Part shown: positions 23,761-36,251 of the stretch, one piece after another
How the letters are laid out: each line of letters begins with the position of its first letter
Position numbering within the stretch: position 1 is the first letter of the stretch
DNA from: Auanema rhodensis
Lineage: Eukaryota; Nematoda; Chromadorea; Rhabditida; Rhabditidae
Reading direction: 5' to 3'
DNA: 64,000 nt
Assembly: GCA_964057225.1 (NCBI GenBank)
Contig: OZ059895.1
Span: 20,966,688 to 21,030,687 of the forward strand
Translations under genes and position numbers: made by a program
Notes under the pieces: generated by a model
What the model saw: the letters and a program-made list of their open reading frames with translations, nothing else
Told to the model about the DNA's origin: nothing
The model's database searches: none

Positions 23761-25168
23761 TTGGTATGTAACTCGCTTCACGTGAAAGATGAAGAGATGC
23801 GGTTTTCAAAATTAGATTCCTCATGTCCATATTAGTCTAAAAACGAATTTTTATTGATATTGGTGCATGGTAACCATGACTTTGAAATTTACGTGAACTT
23901 TAATTTATGCTTATTAAGTGTACACGTGATGTGCACTTGGTATGTAACTCGCTTCACGTGAAAGATAAAGGGATGCGGTTTTCAAAATTAGATTCCCCAT
24001 GTCCATATTAGTCTAAAAACAAATTTTTATTGATATTGGTGCATGGTAACCATGACTTTGAAATTTACGTGAACTTTAATTTATGCTAATTAAGTGTACA
24101 CATGATGTGCACTTGGTATGTAACTCGCTTCACGTGAAAGATGAAGAGATGCGGTTTTCAAAATTAGATTCCTCATGTCCATATTAGTCTAAAAACGAAT
24201 TTTTATTGATATTGGTGCATGGTAACCATGACTTTGAAATTTACGTGAACTTTAATTTATGCTAATTAAGTGTACACATGATGTGCACTTGGTATGTAAC
24301 TCGCTTCACGTGAAAGATGAAGAGATGCGGTTTTCAAAATTAGATTCCTCATGTTCATATTAGTCTAAAAACGAATTTTTATCGATATTGGTGCATGGTA
24401 ACCATGACTTTGAAATTTACGTGAACTTTAATTTATGCTTATTAAGTGTACACATGATGTGCACTTGGTATGTAACTCGCTTCACGTGAAAGATGAAGAG
24501 ATGCGGTTTTCAAAATTAGATTCCTCATGTCCATATTAGTCTAAAAACGAATTTTTATTGATATTGGTGCATGGTAACCATGACTTTGAAATTTACGTGA
24601 ACTTTAATTTATGCTTATTAAGTGTACACGTGATGTGCACTTGGTATGTAACTCGCTTCACGTCAAAGATAAAGAGATGCGGTTTTCAAAATTAGATTCC
24701 CCATGTCCATATTAGTCTAAAAACAAATTTTTATTGATATTGGTGCATGGTAACCATGACTTTGAAATTTACGTGAACTTTAATTTATGCTTATTAAGTG
24801 TACACATGATGTGCACTTGGTATGTAACTCGCTTCACGTGAACGATAAAGGGATGCGGTTTTCAAAATTAGATTCCTCATGTCCATATTAGTCTAAAAAC
24901 GAATTTTTATTGATATTGGTGCATGGTAACCATGACTTTGAAATTTACGTGAACTTTAATTTATGCTAATTAAGTGTACACATGATGTGCACTTGGTATG
25001 TAACTCGCTTCACGTGAAAGATGAAGAGATGCGGTTTTCAAAATTAGATTCCTCATGTTCATATTAGTCTAAAAACGAATTTTTATCGATATTGGTGCAT
25101 GGTAACCATGACTTTGAAATTTACGTGAACTTTAATTTATGCTTATTAAGTGTACACGTGATGTGCAC
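23761..25168 (+). repeat. Shuffled D, e, D', TGTTCAT and GAACGAT monomers
   Basis: The order is D (23761), e (23937), D' (24113), TGTTCAT-G (24289), D (24465), C/D mosaic with TTGAT and GCTTATT (24641), GAACGAT (24817) and TGTTCAT-G (24993). It reads as a rearranged extension of the trimer at 22705-23760. Nothing but satellite is present. Confidence 0.8.
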
Positions 25169-25696
25169 TTGGTATGTAACTCGCTTCACGTGAGAGATAA
25201 AGAGATGCGGTTTTCAAAATTAGATTCCCCATGTCCATATTAGTCTAAAAACAAATTTTTTTTGATATTGGTGCATGGTAACCATGACTTTGAAATTTAC
25301 GTGAACTTCAATTTATGCTAATTAAGTGTACACATGATGTGCACTTGGTATGTAACTCGCTTCACGTCAAAGATAAAGAGATGCGGTTTTCAAAATTAGA
25401 TTCCCCATGTCCATATTAGTCTAAAAACAAATTTTTATTAATATTGGTGCATGGTAACCATGACTTTGAAATTTACGTGAACTTTAATTTATGCTAATTA
25501 AATGTACACCTGATGTGCACTTGGTATGTAACTCGCTTCACGTGAAAGATAAAGAGATGCGGTTTTCAAAATTAGATTCCCCATTTCCATATTAGACTAA
25601 AAACGAATTTTTATTGATATTGGTGCATGGTAACCATGACTTTGAAATTTACGTGAACTTTAATTTATGCTTATTAGGTGTACACGTGATGTGCAC
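25169..25696 (+). repeat. Dispersed triplet, copy 1 (partner 45932-46459)
   Basis: Three monomers carry rare marks in order: CGTGAGAGATAAAG with AAATTTTTTTTGATATT (25169), C ending ATTAAATGTACACCTG (25345), and CATATTAGACTAAAAACG (25521). All three recur in order at 45932, 46108 and 46284, an offset of 20,763 bp. The partner differs at single bases, for example CATTTTAGACT against CATATTAGACT. Confidence 0.88.
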
Positions 25697-27280
25697 TTGG
25701 TATGTAACTCGCTTCACGTGAAAGATAAAGAGATGCGGTTTTCAAAATTAGATTCCTCATGTCCATATTAGTCTAAAAACGAATTTTTATTGATATTGGT
25801 GCATGGTAACCATGACTTTGAAATTTACGTGAACTTTAATTTATGCTAATTAAGTGTACACATGATGTGCACTTGGTATGTAACTCGCTTCACGTGAAAG
25901 ATGAAGAGATGCGGTTTTCAAAATTAGATTCCCCATTTCCATATTAGACTAAAAACGAATTTTTATTGATATTGGTGCATGGTAACAATGACTTTGAAAT
26001 TTACGTGAACTTTAATTTATGCTAATTAAGTGTACACATGATGTGCACTTGGTATGTAACTCGCTTCACGTCAAAGATAAAGAGATGCGGTTTTCAAAAT
26101 TAGATTCCTCATGTCCATATTAGACTAAAAACGAATTTTTATTGATATTGGTGCATGGTAACAATGACTTTGAAATTTACGTGAACTTTAATTTATGCTA
26201 ATTAAGTGTACACATGATGTGCACTTGGTATGTAACTCGCTTCACGTCAAAGATAAAGAGATGCGGTTTTCAAAATTAGATTCCTCATGTCCATATTAGT
26301 CTAAAAACGAATTTTTATTGATATTGGTGCATGGTAACCATGACTTTGAAATTTACGTGAACTTTAATTTATGCTAATTAAGTGTACACATGATGTGCAC
26401 TTGGTATGTAACTCGCTTCACGTGAAAGATGAAGAGATGCGGTTTTCAAAATTAGATTCCTCATGTCCATATTAGTCTAAAAACCAATTTTTATCGATAT
26501 TGGTGCATGGTAACCATTACTTTGAAATTTACGTGAACTTTAATTTATGCTAATTAAGTGTACACCTGATGTGCACTTGGTATGTAACTCGCTTCACGTG
26601 AAAGATAAAGAGATGTGGTTTTCAAAATTAGATTCCCCATTTCCATATTAGTCTAAAAACGAATTTTTATTGATATTGGTGCATGGTAACCATGACTTTG
26701 AAATTTACGTGAACTTTAATTTATGCTTATTAAGTGTACACGTGATGTGCACTTGGTATGTAACTCGCTTCACGTGAAAGATAAAGAGATGCGGTTTTCA
26801 AACTTAGATTCCCCATGTCCATATTAGTCTAAAAACAAATTTTTATTAATATTGGTGCATGGTAACCATGACTTTGAAATTTACGTGAACTTTAATTTAT
26901 GCTAATTAAGTGTACACATGATGTGCACTTGGCATGTAACTCGCTTCACGTCAAAGATAAAGAGATGCGGTTTTCAAAATTAGATTCCCCATGTCCATAT
27001 TAGTCTAAAAACAAATTTTTATTAATATTGGTGCATGGTAACCATGACTTTGAAATTTACGTGAACTTTAATTTATGCTAATTAAGTGTACACATGATGT
27101 GCACTTGGTATGTAACTCGCTTCACGTCAAAGATAAAGAGATGCGGTTTTCAAAATTAGATTCCCCATGTCCATATTAGTCTAAAAACAAATTTTTATTA
27201 ATATTGGTACATGGTAACCATGACTTTGAAATTTACGTGAACTTTAATTTATGCTAATTAAGTGTACACATGATGTGCAC
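25697..27280 (+). repeat. Transition zone of mixed, point-mutated monomers
   Basis: Nine monomers carry many single-copy changes: TTAGACTAAAAACG (25873, 26049), AACAATGAC (25873, 26049), AACCAATTTT with CCATTAC (26401), GATGTGG (26577), CAAACTTAG (26753), TTGGCATG (26929) and GGTACATGG (27105). Three C monomers (26929, 27105 and partly 26753) are adjacent. This zone separates the A-H half from the K/L/M half and is less homogenised than its neighbours. Confidence 0.75.
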
Positions 27281-27808
27281 TTGGTATGTAACTGGCTTCA
27301 CGTGAAAGATGAAGAGATGCGGTTTTCAAAATTAGATTCCTCATGTCCATATTAGTCTAAAAACGAATTTTTATTGATATTGGTGCATGGTAACCATGAC
27401 TTTGAAATTTACGTGAACTTTAATTTATGCTTATTAAGTGTACACGTGATGTGCACTTGGTATGTAACTTGCTTCACGTGAAAGATAAAGGGATGCGGTT
27501 TTCAAAATTAGATTCCCCATGTCCATATTAGTCTAAAAACAAATTTTTATTGATATTGGTGCATGGTAACCATGACTTTGAAATTTACGTGAACTTTAAT
27601 TTATGCTAATTAAGTGTACACATGATGTGCACTTGGTATGTAACTCGCTTCACGTGAAAGATGAAGAGATGCGGTTTTCAAAATTAGATTCCCCATTTCC
27701 TTATTAGTCTAAAAACAAATTTTTATTGATATTGGTGCATGGTAACCATGACTTTGAAATTTACGTGAACTTTAATTTATGCTTATTAAGTGTACACGTG
27801 ATGTGCAC

Positions 27809-27984
27809 TTGGTATGTAACTCGCTTCACGTGAAAGATGAAGAGATTCGCTTTTCGAAATTAGATTCCCCATGTCCATATTAGTCTAAAAACACATTTTT
27901 GTTGATATAGGTGGATGGTAACCATGACTTTGAAATTTACGTGAACTTCAATTTATGCTAATTAAGTGTACACATGATGTGCAC
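27809..27984 (+). repeat. First type K monomer
   Basis: Type K has GCTTTTCGAAATTAG instead of GGTTTTCAAAATTAG, AACACATTTTTGTTG instead of AACAAATTTTTATTG, ATAGGTGGATGG, and ACTTCAATTT. None of these marks appears before 27.8 kb except ACTTCAATTT, which occurs sporadically. TTCGAA is an additional palindrome. K is the most divergent subtype in the window. Confidence 0.85.
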
Positions 27985-28160
27985 TTGGTATGTAACTCGC
28001 TTCAAGTCAAAGATAAAGAGATGCGGTTTTCAAAATCAGATTCCCTATGTCCATATTAGTCTAAAAACAAATTTTTATTAATATTGGTGAATGGTAACCA
28101 TGACTTTGAAATTTACGTGAACTTTAATTTATGCTAATTAAGTGTACACATGATGTGCAC
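27985..28160 (+). repeat. First type L monomer
   Basis: Type L has TTCAAGTCAA, AAATCAGATTCCCTATG and GGTGAATGG. It lacks dyad 1 and has a shortened dyad 2. It is absent from 1-27 kb and from 36.25-48.57 kb, and usually follows a K monomer. Confidence 0.85.
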
Positions 28161-28335
28161 TTGGTATATAACTCGCTTCACGTGAAAGATAAAGAGATGC
28201 GGTTTTCAAAATAGATTCCCCATTTCCATATTAGTCTAAAAACAAATTTTTATTGATATTGGTACATGGCAACCATGACTTTAAAAATTACGTGAACTTA
28301 AATTTATGCTAATTAAGTGTACACATGATGTGCAC
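28161..28335 (+). repeat. Type M monomer, 175 bp
   Basis: CAAAATTAGATT is reduced to CAAAATAGATT, a one-base deletion, so the unit is 175 bp. The same deletion marks monomers at 30624, 32207, 32558, 33261, 34668 (with AAATAAATT), 35195, 52092, 53147, 53498, 54201, 54904, 57191, 58070 and 60536. It is never seen in 1-28 kb or 36.25-48.57 kb, so it most likely has a single origin. Confidence 0.85.
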
Positions 28336-29743
28336 TTGGTATGTAACTCGCTTCACGTCAAAGATAAAGAGATGCGGTTTTCAAAATTAGATTCCCCATT
28401 TCCATGTTAGTCTAAAAACAAATTTTTATTGATATTGGTGCATGGCAACCATGACTTTAAAATTTACGTGAACTTTAATTTATGCTTATTAAGTGTACAC
28501 GTGATGTGCACTTGGTATGTAACTCGCTTCACGTGAAAGATGAAGAGATGCGGTTTTCAAAATTAGATTCCCCATTTTCATATTAGTCTAAAAACAAATT
28601 TTTATTGATATTGGTGCATGGTAACCATGACTTTGAAATTTACGTGAACTTTAATTTATGCTAATTGAATGTACACGTGATGTGCACTTGGTATGTAACT
28701 CGCTTCACGTGAAAGATAAAGAGATGCGGTTTTCAAAATTAGATTCCTCATGTCCATATTAGTCTAAAAACGAATTTTTATTGATATTGGTGCATGGTAA
28801 CCATGACTTTGAAATTTACGTGAACTTTAATTTATGCTAATTGAATGTACACGTGATGTGCACTTGGTATGTAAGTCGCTTCACGTAAAAGATAAAGAGA
28901 TGCGGTTTTCAAAATTAGATTCCCCATGTCCATATTAGTCTAAAAACAAATTTTTATTGATATTGGTGCATGGTAACCATGACTTTGAAATTTACGTGAA
29001 CTTTAATTTATGCTAATTGAATGTACACGTGATGTGCACTTGGTATGTAACTCGCTTCACGTGAAAGATGAAGAGATGCGGTTTTCAAAATTAGATTCCC
29101 CATGTCCATATTAGTCTAAAAACAAATTTTTATTAATATTGGTGCATGGTAACCATGACTTTGAAATATACGTGAACTTTAATTTATGCTAATTAAGTGT
29201 ACACATGATATGCACTTGGTATGTAACTCGCTTCACGTGAAAGATGAAGAGATGCGGTTTCCAAAATTAGATTCCCCATTTTCATATTAGTCTAAAAACA
29301 AATTTTTATTGATATTGGTGCATGGTAACCATGACTTTGAAATTTACGTGAACTTTAATTTATGCTTATTAAGTGTACACGTGATGTGCACTTGGTATGT
29401 AACTCGCTTCACGTGAAAGATGAAGAGATGCGCTTTTCGAAATTAGATTCCGCATGTCCATATTAGTCTAAAAACACATTTTTGTTGATATAGGTGGATG
29501 GTAACCATGACTTTGAAATTTACGTGAACTTCAATTTATGCTAATTAAGTGTACACATGATGTGCACTTGGTATGTAACTCGCTTCAAGTCAAAGATAGA
29601 GAGATGCGGTTTTCAAAATCAGATTCCCTATGTCCATATTAGTCTAAAAACAAATTTTTATTAATATTGGTGAATGGTAACCATGACTTTGAAATTTACG
29701 TGAACTTCAATTTATGCTAATTAAGTGTACACATGATGTGCAC

Positions 29744-32206
29744 TTGGTATGTAACTGGCTTCACGTGAAAGATGAAGAGATGCGGTTTTCAAAATTAGAT
29801 TCCTCATGTCCATATTAGTCTAAAAACGAATTTTTATTGATATTGGTGCATGGTAACCATGACTTTGAAATTTACGTGAACTTTAATTTATGCTTATTAA
29901 GTGTACACGTGATGTGCACTTGGTATGTAACTTGCTTCACGTGAAAGATAAAGGGATGCGGTTTTCAAAATTAGATTCCCCATGTCCATATTAGTCTAAA
30001 AACAAATTTTTATTGATATTGGTGCATGGTAACCATGACTTTGAAATTTACGTGAACTTTAATTTATGCTAATTAAGTGTACACATGATGTGCACTTGGT
30101 ATGTAACTCGCTTCACGTGAAAGATGAAGAGATGCGGTTTTCAAAATTAGATTCCCCATTTCCTTATTAGTCTAAAAACAAATTTTTATTGATATTGGTG
30201 CATGGTAACCATGACTTTGAAATTTACGTGAACTTTAATTTATGCTTATTAAGTGTACACGTGATGTGCACTTGGTATGTAACTCGCTTCACGTGAAAGA
30301 TGAAGAGATTCGCTTTTCGAAATTAGATTCCCCATGTCCATATTAGTCTAAAAACACATTTTTGTTGATATAGGTGGATGGTAACCATGACTTTGAAATT
30401 TACGTGAACTTCAATTTATGCTAATTAAGTGTACACATGATGTGCACTTGGTATGTAACTCGCTTCAAGTCAAAGATAAAGAGATGCGGTTTTCAAAATC
30501 AGATTCCCTATGTCCATATTAGTCTAAAAACAAATTTTTATTAATATTGGTGAATGGTAACCATGACTTTGAAATTTACGTGAACTTTAATTTATGCTAA
30601 TTAAGTGTACACATGATGTGCACTTGGTATATAACTCGCTTCACGTGAAAGATAAAGAGATGCGGTTTTCAAAATAGATTCCCCATTTCCATATTAGTCT
30701 AAAAACAAATTTTTATTGATATTGGTACATGGCAACCATGACTTTAAAAATTACGTGAACTTAAATTTATGCTAATTAAGTGTACACATGATGTGCACTT
30801 GGTATGTAACTCGCTTCACGTCAAAGATAAAGAGATGCGGTTTTCAAAATTAGATTCCCCATTTCCATGTTAGTCTAAAAACAAATTTTTATTGATATTG
30901 GTGCATGGCAACCATGACTTTAAAATTTACGTGAACTTTAATTTATGCTTATTAAGTGTACACGTGATGTGCACTTGGTATGTAACTCGCTTCACGTGAA
31001 AGATGAAGAGATGCGGTTTTCAAAATTAGATTCCCCATTTTCATATTAGTCTAAAAACAAATTTTTATTGATATTGGTGCATGGTAACCATGACTTTGAA
31101 ATTTACGTGAACTTTAATTTATGCTAATTGAATGTACACGTGATGTGCACTTGGTATGTAACTCGCTTCACGTGAAAGATAAAGAGATGCGGTTTTCAAA
31201 ATTAGATTCCTCATGTCCATATTAGTCTAAAAACGAATTTTTATTGATATTGGTGCATGGTAACCATGACTTTGAAATTTACGTGAACTTTAATTTATGC
31301 TAATTGAATGTACACGTGATGTGCACTTGGTATGTAAGTCGCTTCACGTAAAAGATAAAGAGATGCGGTTTTCAAAATTAGATTCCCCATGTCCATATTA
31401 GTCTAAAAACAAATTTTTATTGATATTGGTGCATGGTAACCATGACTTTGAAATTTACGTGAACTTTAATTTATGCTAATTGAATGTACACGTGATGTGC
31501 ACTTGGTATGTAACTCGCTTCACGTGAAAGATGAAGAGATGCGGTTTTCAAAATTAGATTCCCCATGTCCATATTAGTCTAAAAACAAATTTTTATTAAT
31601 ATTGGTGCATGGTAACCATGACTTTGAAATATACGTGAACTTTAATTTATGCTAATTAAGTGTACACATGATATGCACTTGGTATGTAACTCGCTTCACG
31701 TGAAAGATGAAGAGATGCGGTTTCCAAAATTAGATTCCCCATTTTCATATTAGTCTAAAAACAAATTTTTATTGATATTGGTGCATGGTAACCATGACTT
31801 TGAAATTTACGTGAACTTTAATTTATGCTTATTAAGTGTACACGTGATGTGCACTTGGTATGTAACTCGCTTCACGTGAAAGATGAAGAGATGCGCTTTT
31901 CGAAATTAGATTCCGCATGTCCATATTAGTCTAAAAACACATTTTTGTTGATATAGGTGGATGGTAACCATGACTTTGAAATTTACGTGAACTTCAATTT
32001 ATGCTAATTAAGTGTACACATGATGTGCACTTGGTATGTAACTCGCTTCAAGTCAAAGATAGAGAGATGCGGTTTTCAAAATCAGATTCCCTATGTCCAT
32101 ATTAGTCTAAAAACAAATTTTTATTAATATTGGTGAATGGTAACCATGACTTTGAAATTTACGTGAACTTCAATTTATGCTAATTAAGTGTACACATGAT
32201 GTGCAC
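29744..32206 (+). repeat. 14-mer HOR, 2463 bp, copy 2
   Basis: Every private mark listed for copy 1 is found at +2463 bp: AACTGGCTTC, CCTTATTAG, GATTCGCTTT, TATATAAC, GTAAGTCGC, GAAATATACG, GTTTCCAAAA, TTCCGCATG and AGATAGAGAG. I noticed no difference between the copies, so this looks like a very recent tandem duplication or an assembly duplication. Confidence 0.95.
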
Positions 32207-33611
32207 TTGGTATGTAACTCGTTTCACGTGAAAGATAAAGAGATGCGGTTTTCAAAATAGATTCCCCATTTCCATATCAGTCTAAAAACAAATTTTTATT
32301 GATATTGGTGCATGGCAACCATGACTTTAAAATTTACGTGAACTTTAATTTATGCTTATTAAGTGTACACGTGATGTGCACTTGGTATGTAACTCGCTTC
32401 ACGTGAAAGATGAAGAGATGCGGTTTTCAAAATTAGATTCCCCATGTCCATATTAGTCTAAAAACAAATTTTTATTAATATTGGTGCATGGTAACCATGA
32501 CTTTGAAATTTACGTGAACTTTAATTTATGCTAATTAAGTGTACACATGATATGCACTTGGTATGTAACTCGCTTCACGTGAAAGATAAAGAGATGCGGT
32601 TTTCAAAATAGATTCCCCATTTCCATATTAGTCTAAAAACAAATTTTTATTGATATTGGTGCATGGCAACCATGACTTTAAAATTTACGTGAACTTTAAT
32701 TTATGCTTATTAAGTGTACACGTGATGTGCACTTGGTATGTAACTCGCTTCACGTGAAAGATAAAGAGATGCGGTTTTCAAAATTAGATTCCTCATGTCC
32801 ATATTAGTCTAAAAACGAATTTTTATTGATATTGGTGCATGGTAACCATGACTTTGAAATTTACGTGAACTTTAATTTATGCTAATTGAATGTACACGTG
32901 ATGTGCACTTGGTATGTAAGTCGCTTCACGTAAAAGATAAAGAGATGCGCTTTTCGAAATTAGATTCCGCATGTCCATATTAGTCTAAAAACACATTTTT
33001 GTTGATATAGGTGGATGGTAACCATGACTTTGAAATTTACGTGAACTTCAATTTATGCTAATTAAGTGTACACATGATGTGCACTTGGTATGTAACTCGC
33101 TTCAAGTCAAAGATAAAGAGATGCGGTTTTCAAAATCAGATTCCCTATGTCCATATTAGTCTAAAAACAAATTTTTATTAATATTGGTGAATGGTAACCA
33201 TGACTTTGAAATTTACGTGAACTTCAATTTATGCTAATTAAGTGTACACATGATGTGCACTTGGTATGTAACTCGTTTCACGTGAAAGATAAAGAGATGC
33301 GGTTTTCAAAATAGATTCCCCATTTCCATATCAGTCTAAAAACAAATTTTTATTGATATTGGTGCATGGCAACCATGACTTTAAAATTTACGTGAACTTT
33401 AATTTATGCTTATTAAGTGTACACGTGATGTGCACTTGGTATGTAACTCGCTTCACGTGAAAGATGAAGAGATGCGGTTTTCAAAATTAGATTCCCCATG
33501 TCCATATTAGTCTAAAAACAAATTTTTATTAATATTGGTGCATGGTAACCATGACTTTGAAATTTACGTGAACTTTAATTTATGCTAATTAAGTGTACAC
33601 ATGATATGCAC
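32207..33611 (+). repeat. About 1054-bp partial duplication with CTCGTTTCACG mark
   Basis: Monomers at 32207 and 33261 share CTCGTTTCACG, CAAAATAGATT and CATATCAGTC. Each is followed by a CCCCATG/TTAAT monomer ending ATATGCAC (32382, 33436). The copies lie 1054 bp apart, six units minus two bases. After that pair the first copy has an extra M (32558) that the second lacks. The monomer at 32909 joins a GTAAGTCGC/CGTAAAAG start to a K remainder. Confidence 0.85.
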
Positions 33612-34667
33612 TTGGTATGTAACTCGCTTCACGTGAAAGATAAAGAGATGCGGTTTTCAAAATTAGATTCCTCATGTCCATATTAGTCTAAAAACGAATT
33701 TTTATTGATATTGGTGCATGGTAACCATGACTTTGAAATTTACGTGAACTTTAATTTATGCTAATTGAATGTACACGTGATGTGCACTTGGTATGTAAGT
33801 CGCTTCACGTAAAAGATAAAGAGATGCGGTTTTCAAAATTAGATTCCCCATGTCCATATTAGTCTAAAAACAAATTTTTATTGATATTGGTGCATGGTAA
33901 CCATGACTTTGAAATTTACGTGAACTTTAATTTATGCTAATTGAATGTACACGTGATGTGCACTTGGTATGTAACTCGCTTCACGTCAAAGATAAAGAGA
34001 TGCGGTTTTCAAAATTAGATTCCCCATGTCCATATTAGTCTAAAAACAAATTTTTATTAATATTGGTGCATGGTAACCATGACTTTGAAATTTACGTGAA
34101 CTTTAATTTATGCTAATTAAGTGTACACATGATATGCACTTGGTATGTAACTCGCTTCACGTGAAAGATGAAGAGATGCGGTTTTCAAAATTAGATTCCC
34201 CATTTTCATATTAGTCTAAAAACAAATTTTTATTGATATTGGTGCATGGTAACCATGACTTTGAAATTTACGTGAACTTTAATTTATGCTTATTAAGTGT
34301 ACACGTGATGTGCACTTGGTATGTAACTCGCTTCACGTGAAAGATGAAGAGATGCGCTTTTCGAAATTAGATTCCCCATGGCCATATTAGTCTAAAAACA
34401 CATTTTTGTTGATATAGGTGGATGGTAACCATGACTTTGAAATTTACGTGAACTTCAATTTATGCTAATTAAGTGTACACATGATGTGCACTTGGTATGT
34501 AACTCGCTTCAAGTCAAAGATAAAGAGATGCGGTTTTCAAAATCAGATTCCCTATGTCCATATTAGTCTAAAAACAAATTTTTATTAATATTGGTGAATG
34601 GTAACCATGACTTTGAAATTTACGTGAACTTTAATTTATGCTAATTAAGTGTACACATGATGTGCAC
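33612..34667 (+). repeat. ATTGAATG pair, C, TTTTCAT, K and L monomers
   Basis: The order is D' with ATTGAATG (33612), GTAAGTCGC with ATTGAATG (33788), C ending ATATGCAC (33964), CATTTTCAT with GCTTATT (34140), K with CCATGGCCAT (34316) and L (34492). This order largely follows the 14-mer at 27281-32206, so it is a diverged partial copy. Confidence 0.8.
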
Positions 34668-35545
34668 TTGGTATGTAACTCGCTTCACGTGAAAGATAAA
34701 GAGATGCGGTTTTCAAAATAAATTCCCCATTTCCATATTAGTCTAAAAACAAATTTTTATTGATATTGGTGCATGGCAACCATGACTTTAAAATTTACGT
34801 GAACTTTAATTTATGCTAATTAAGTGTACACATGATGTGCACTTGGTATGTAACTCGCTTTACGTCAAAGATAAAGAGATGCGGTTTTCAAAATTAGATT
34901 CCCCATGTCCATATTAGTCTAAAAACAAATTTTTATTAATATTGGTGCATGGTAACCATGACTTTGAAATTTACGTGAACTTTAATTTATGCTTATTAAG
35001 TGTACACGTGATGTGCACTTGGTATGTAACTCGCTTCACGTGAAAGATGAAGAGATGCGCTTTTCGAAATTAGATTCCCCATGTCCATATTAGTCTAAAA
35101 ACACATTTTTGTTGATATAGGTGGATGGTAACCATGACTTTGAAATTTACGTGAACTTCAATTTATGCTAATTAAGTGTACACATGATGTGCACTTGGTA
35201 TGTAACTCGCTTCACGTGAAAGATAAAGAGATGCGGTTTTCAAAATAGATTCCCCATTTCCATATTAGTCTAAAAACAAATTTTTATTGATATTGGTGCA
35301 TGGCAACCATGACTTTAAAATTTACGTGAACTTTAATTTATGCTAATTAAGTGTACACATGATGTGCACTTGGTATGTAACTCGCTTTACGTCAAAGATA
35401 AAGAGATGCGGTTTTCAAAATTAGATTCCCCATGTCCATATTAGTCTAAAAACAAATTTTTATTAATATTGGTGCATGGTAACCATGACTTTGAAATTTA
35501 CGTGAACTTTAATTTATGCTAATTAAGTGTACACATGATGTGCGC
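34668..35545 (+). repeat. M-C-K module, 527 bp, about 1.7 copies
   Basis: M (34668, with AAATAAATTCC), C with CTTTACGTC (34843) and K (35019) are followed by M (35195) and C with CTTTACGTC (35370). The period is 527 bp because the M unit is 175 bp. Confidence 0.85.
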
Positions 35546-36251
35546 TTGGTATGTAACTCGCTTCACGTGAAAGATAAAGAGATGCGGTTGTCAAAATTAG
35601 ATTCCCCATTTCCATGTTAGTCTAAAAACAAATTTTTTTATTGATATTGGTGCATGGCAACCATGAGTTTAAAATTTACGTTAACTTAAATTTATGCTAA
35701 TTAAGTGTACACATGATGTGCACTTGGTATGTAACTCGCTTCACGTCAAAGATCAAGAGATGCGGTTTTCAAAATTAGATTCCCCATGTCCATACTAGTC
35801 TAAAAACAAATTTTTATTAATATTGGTGCATGGTAACCATGACTTTGAAATTTACGTGAACTTTAATTTATGCTTATTAAGTGTACACGTGATGTGCACT
35901 TGGTATGTAACTCGCTTCAAGTCAAAGATAAAGAGATGCGGTTTTCAAAATCAGATTCCCTATGTCCATATTAGTCTAAAAACAAATTTTTATTAATATT
36001 GGTGGATGGTAACCATGACTTTGAAATTTACGTGAACTTTAATTTATGCTAATTGAATGTACACGTGATGTGCACTTGGTATGTAAGTCGCTTCACGTAA
36101 AAGATAAAGAGATGCGGTTTTCAAAATTAGATTCCCCATGTCCATATTAGTCTAAAAACAAATTTTTATTGATATTGGTGCATGGTAACCATGACTTTGA
36201 AATTTACGTGAACTTTAATTTATGCTAATTGAATGTACACGTGATGTGCAC
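35546..36251 (+). repeat. 178-bp A-like monomer and last K/L-type units before the switch
   Basis: The monomer at 35546 is 178 bp: its T run is two bases longer (CAAATTTTTTTATTG). It also has GGTTGTC, CATGAGTTT and ACGTTAACTTAAATTT. It is followed by C with CATACTAG and GATCAAG (35724), an L-like unit with GGTGGATGG (35900), and GTAAGTCGC with ATTGAATG (36076). From 36252 on, only left-type monomers follow for 12 kb. Confidence 0.82.

Larger units (their letters stand above)
27281..29743 (+). repeat. 14-mer HOR, 2463 bp, copy 1
   Basis: This copy runs from a monomer with AACTGGCTTC (27281), through AACTTGCTTC (27457), CCTTATTAG (27633), the first K (27809, GATTCGCTTTTCG) and the first L (27985). 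It continues with the 175-bp M (28161, TATATAAC, GGTACATGGC), 28336, 28512, two ATTGAATG monomers (28688, 28864), 29040, 29216 (GTTTCCAAAA), K (29392, TTCCGCATG) and L (29568, AGATAGAGAG). The length is 14 x 176 minus one base. All these marks recur at +2463. Confidence 0.95.

Noticed and set aside
27809-27984. CENP-B box (TTCG....A..CGGG)
   Set aside because: Type K has TTCGAAATTAGATTCC, which shares only TTCG; the A and the CGGG half are missing, and no other subtype has TTCG at that position.
35546-35723. Possible assembly or polishing error in the T run (178-bp monomer)
   Set aside because: It could be a homopolymer error, but the same unit has other private changes (GGTTGTC, CATGAGTTT, GTTAACTTAAAT), and GTTAACTTAAAT recurs in A' units elsewhere. 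I kept it as a real variant monomer with the T-run length uncertain.
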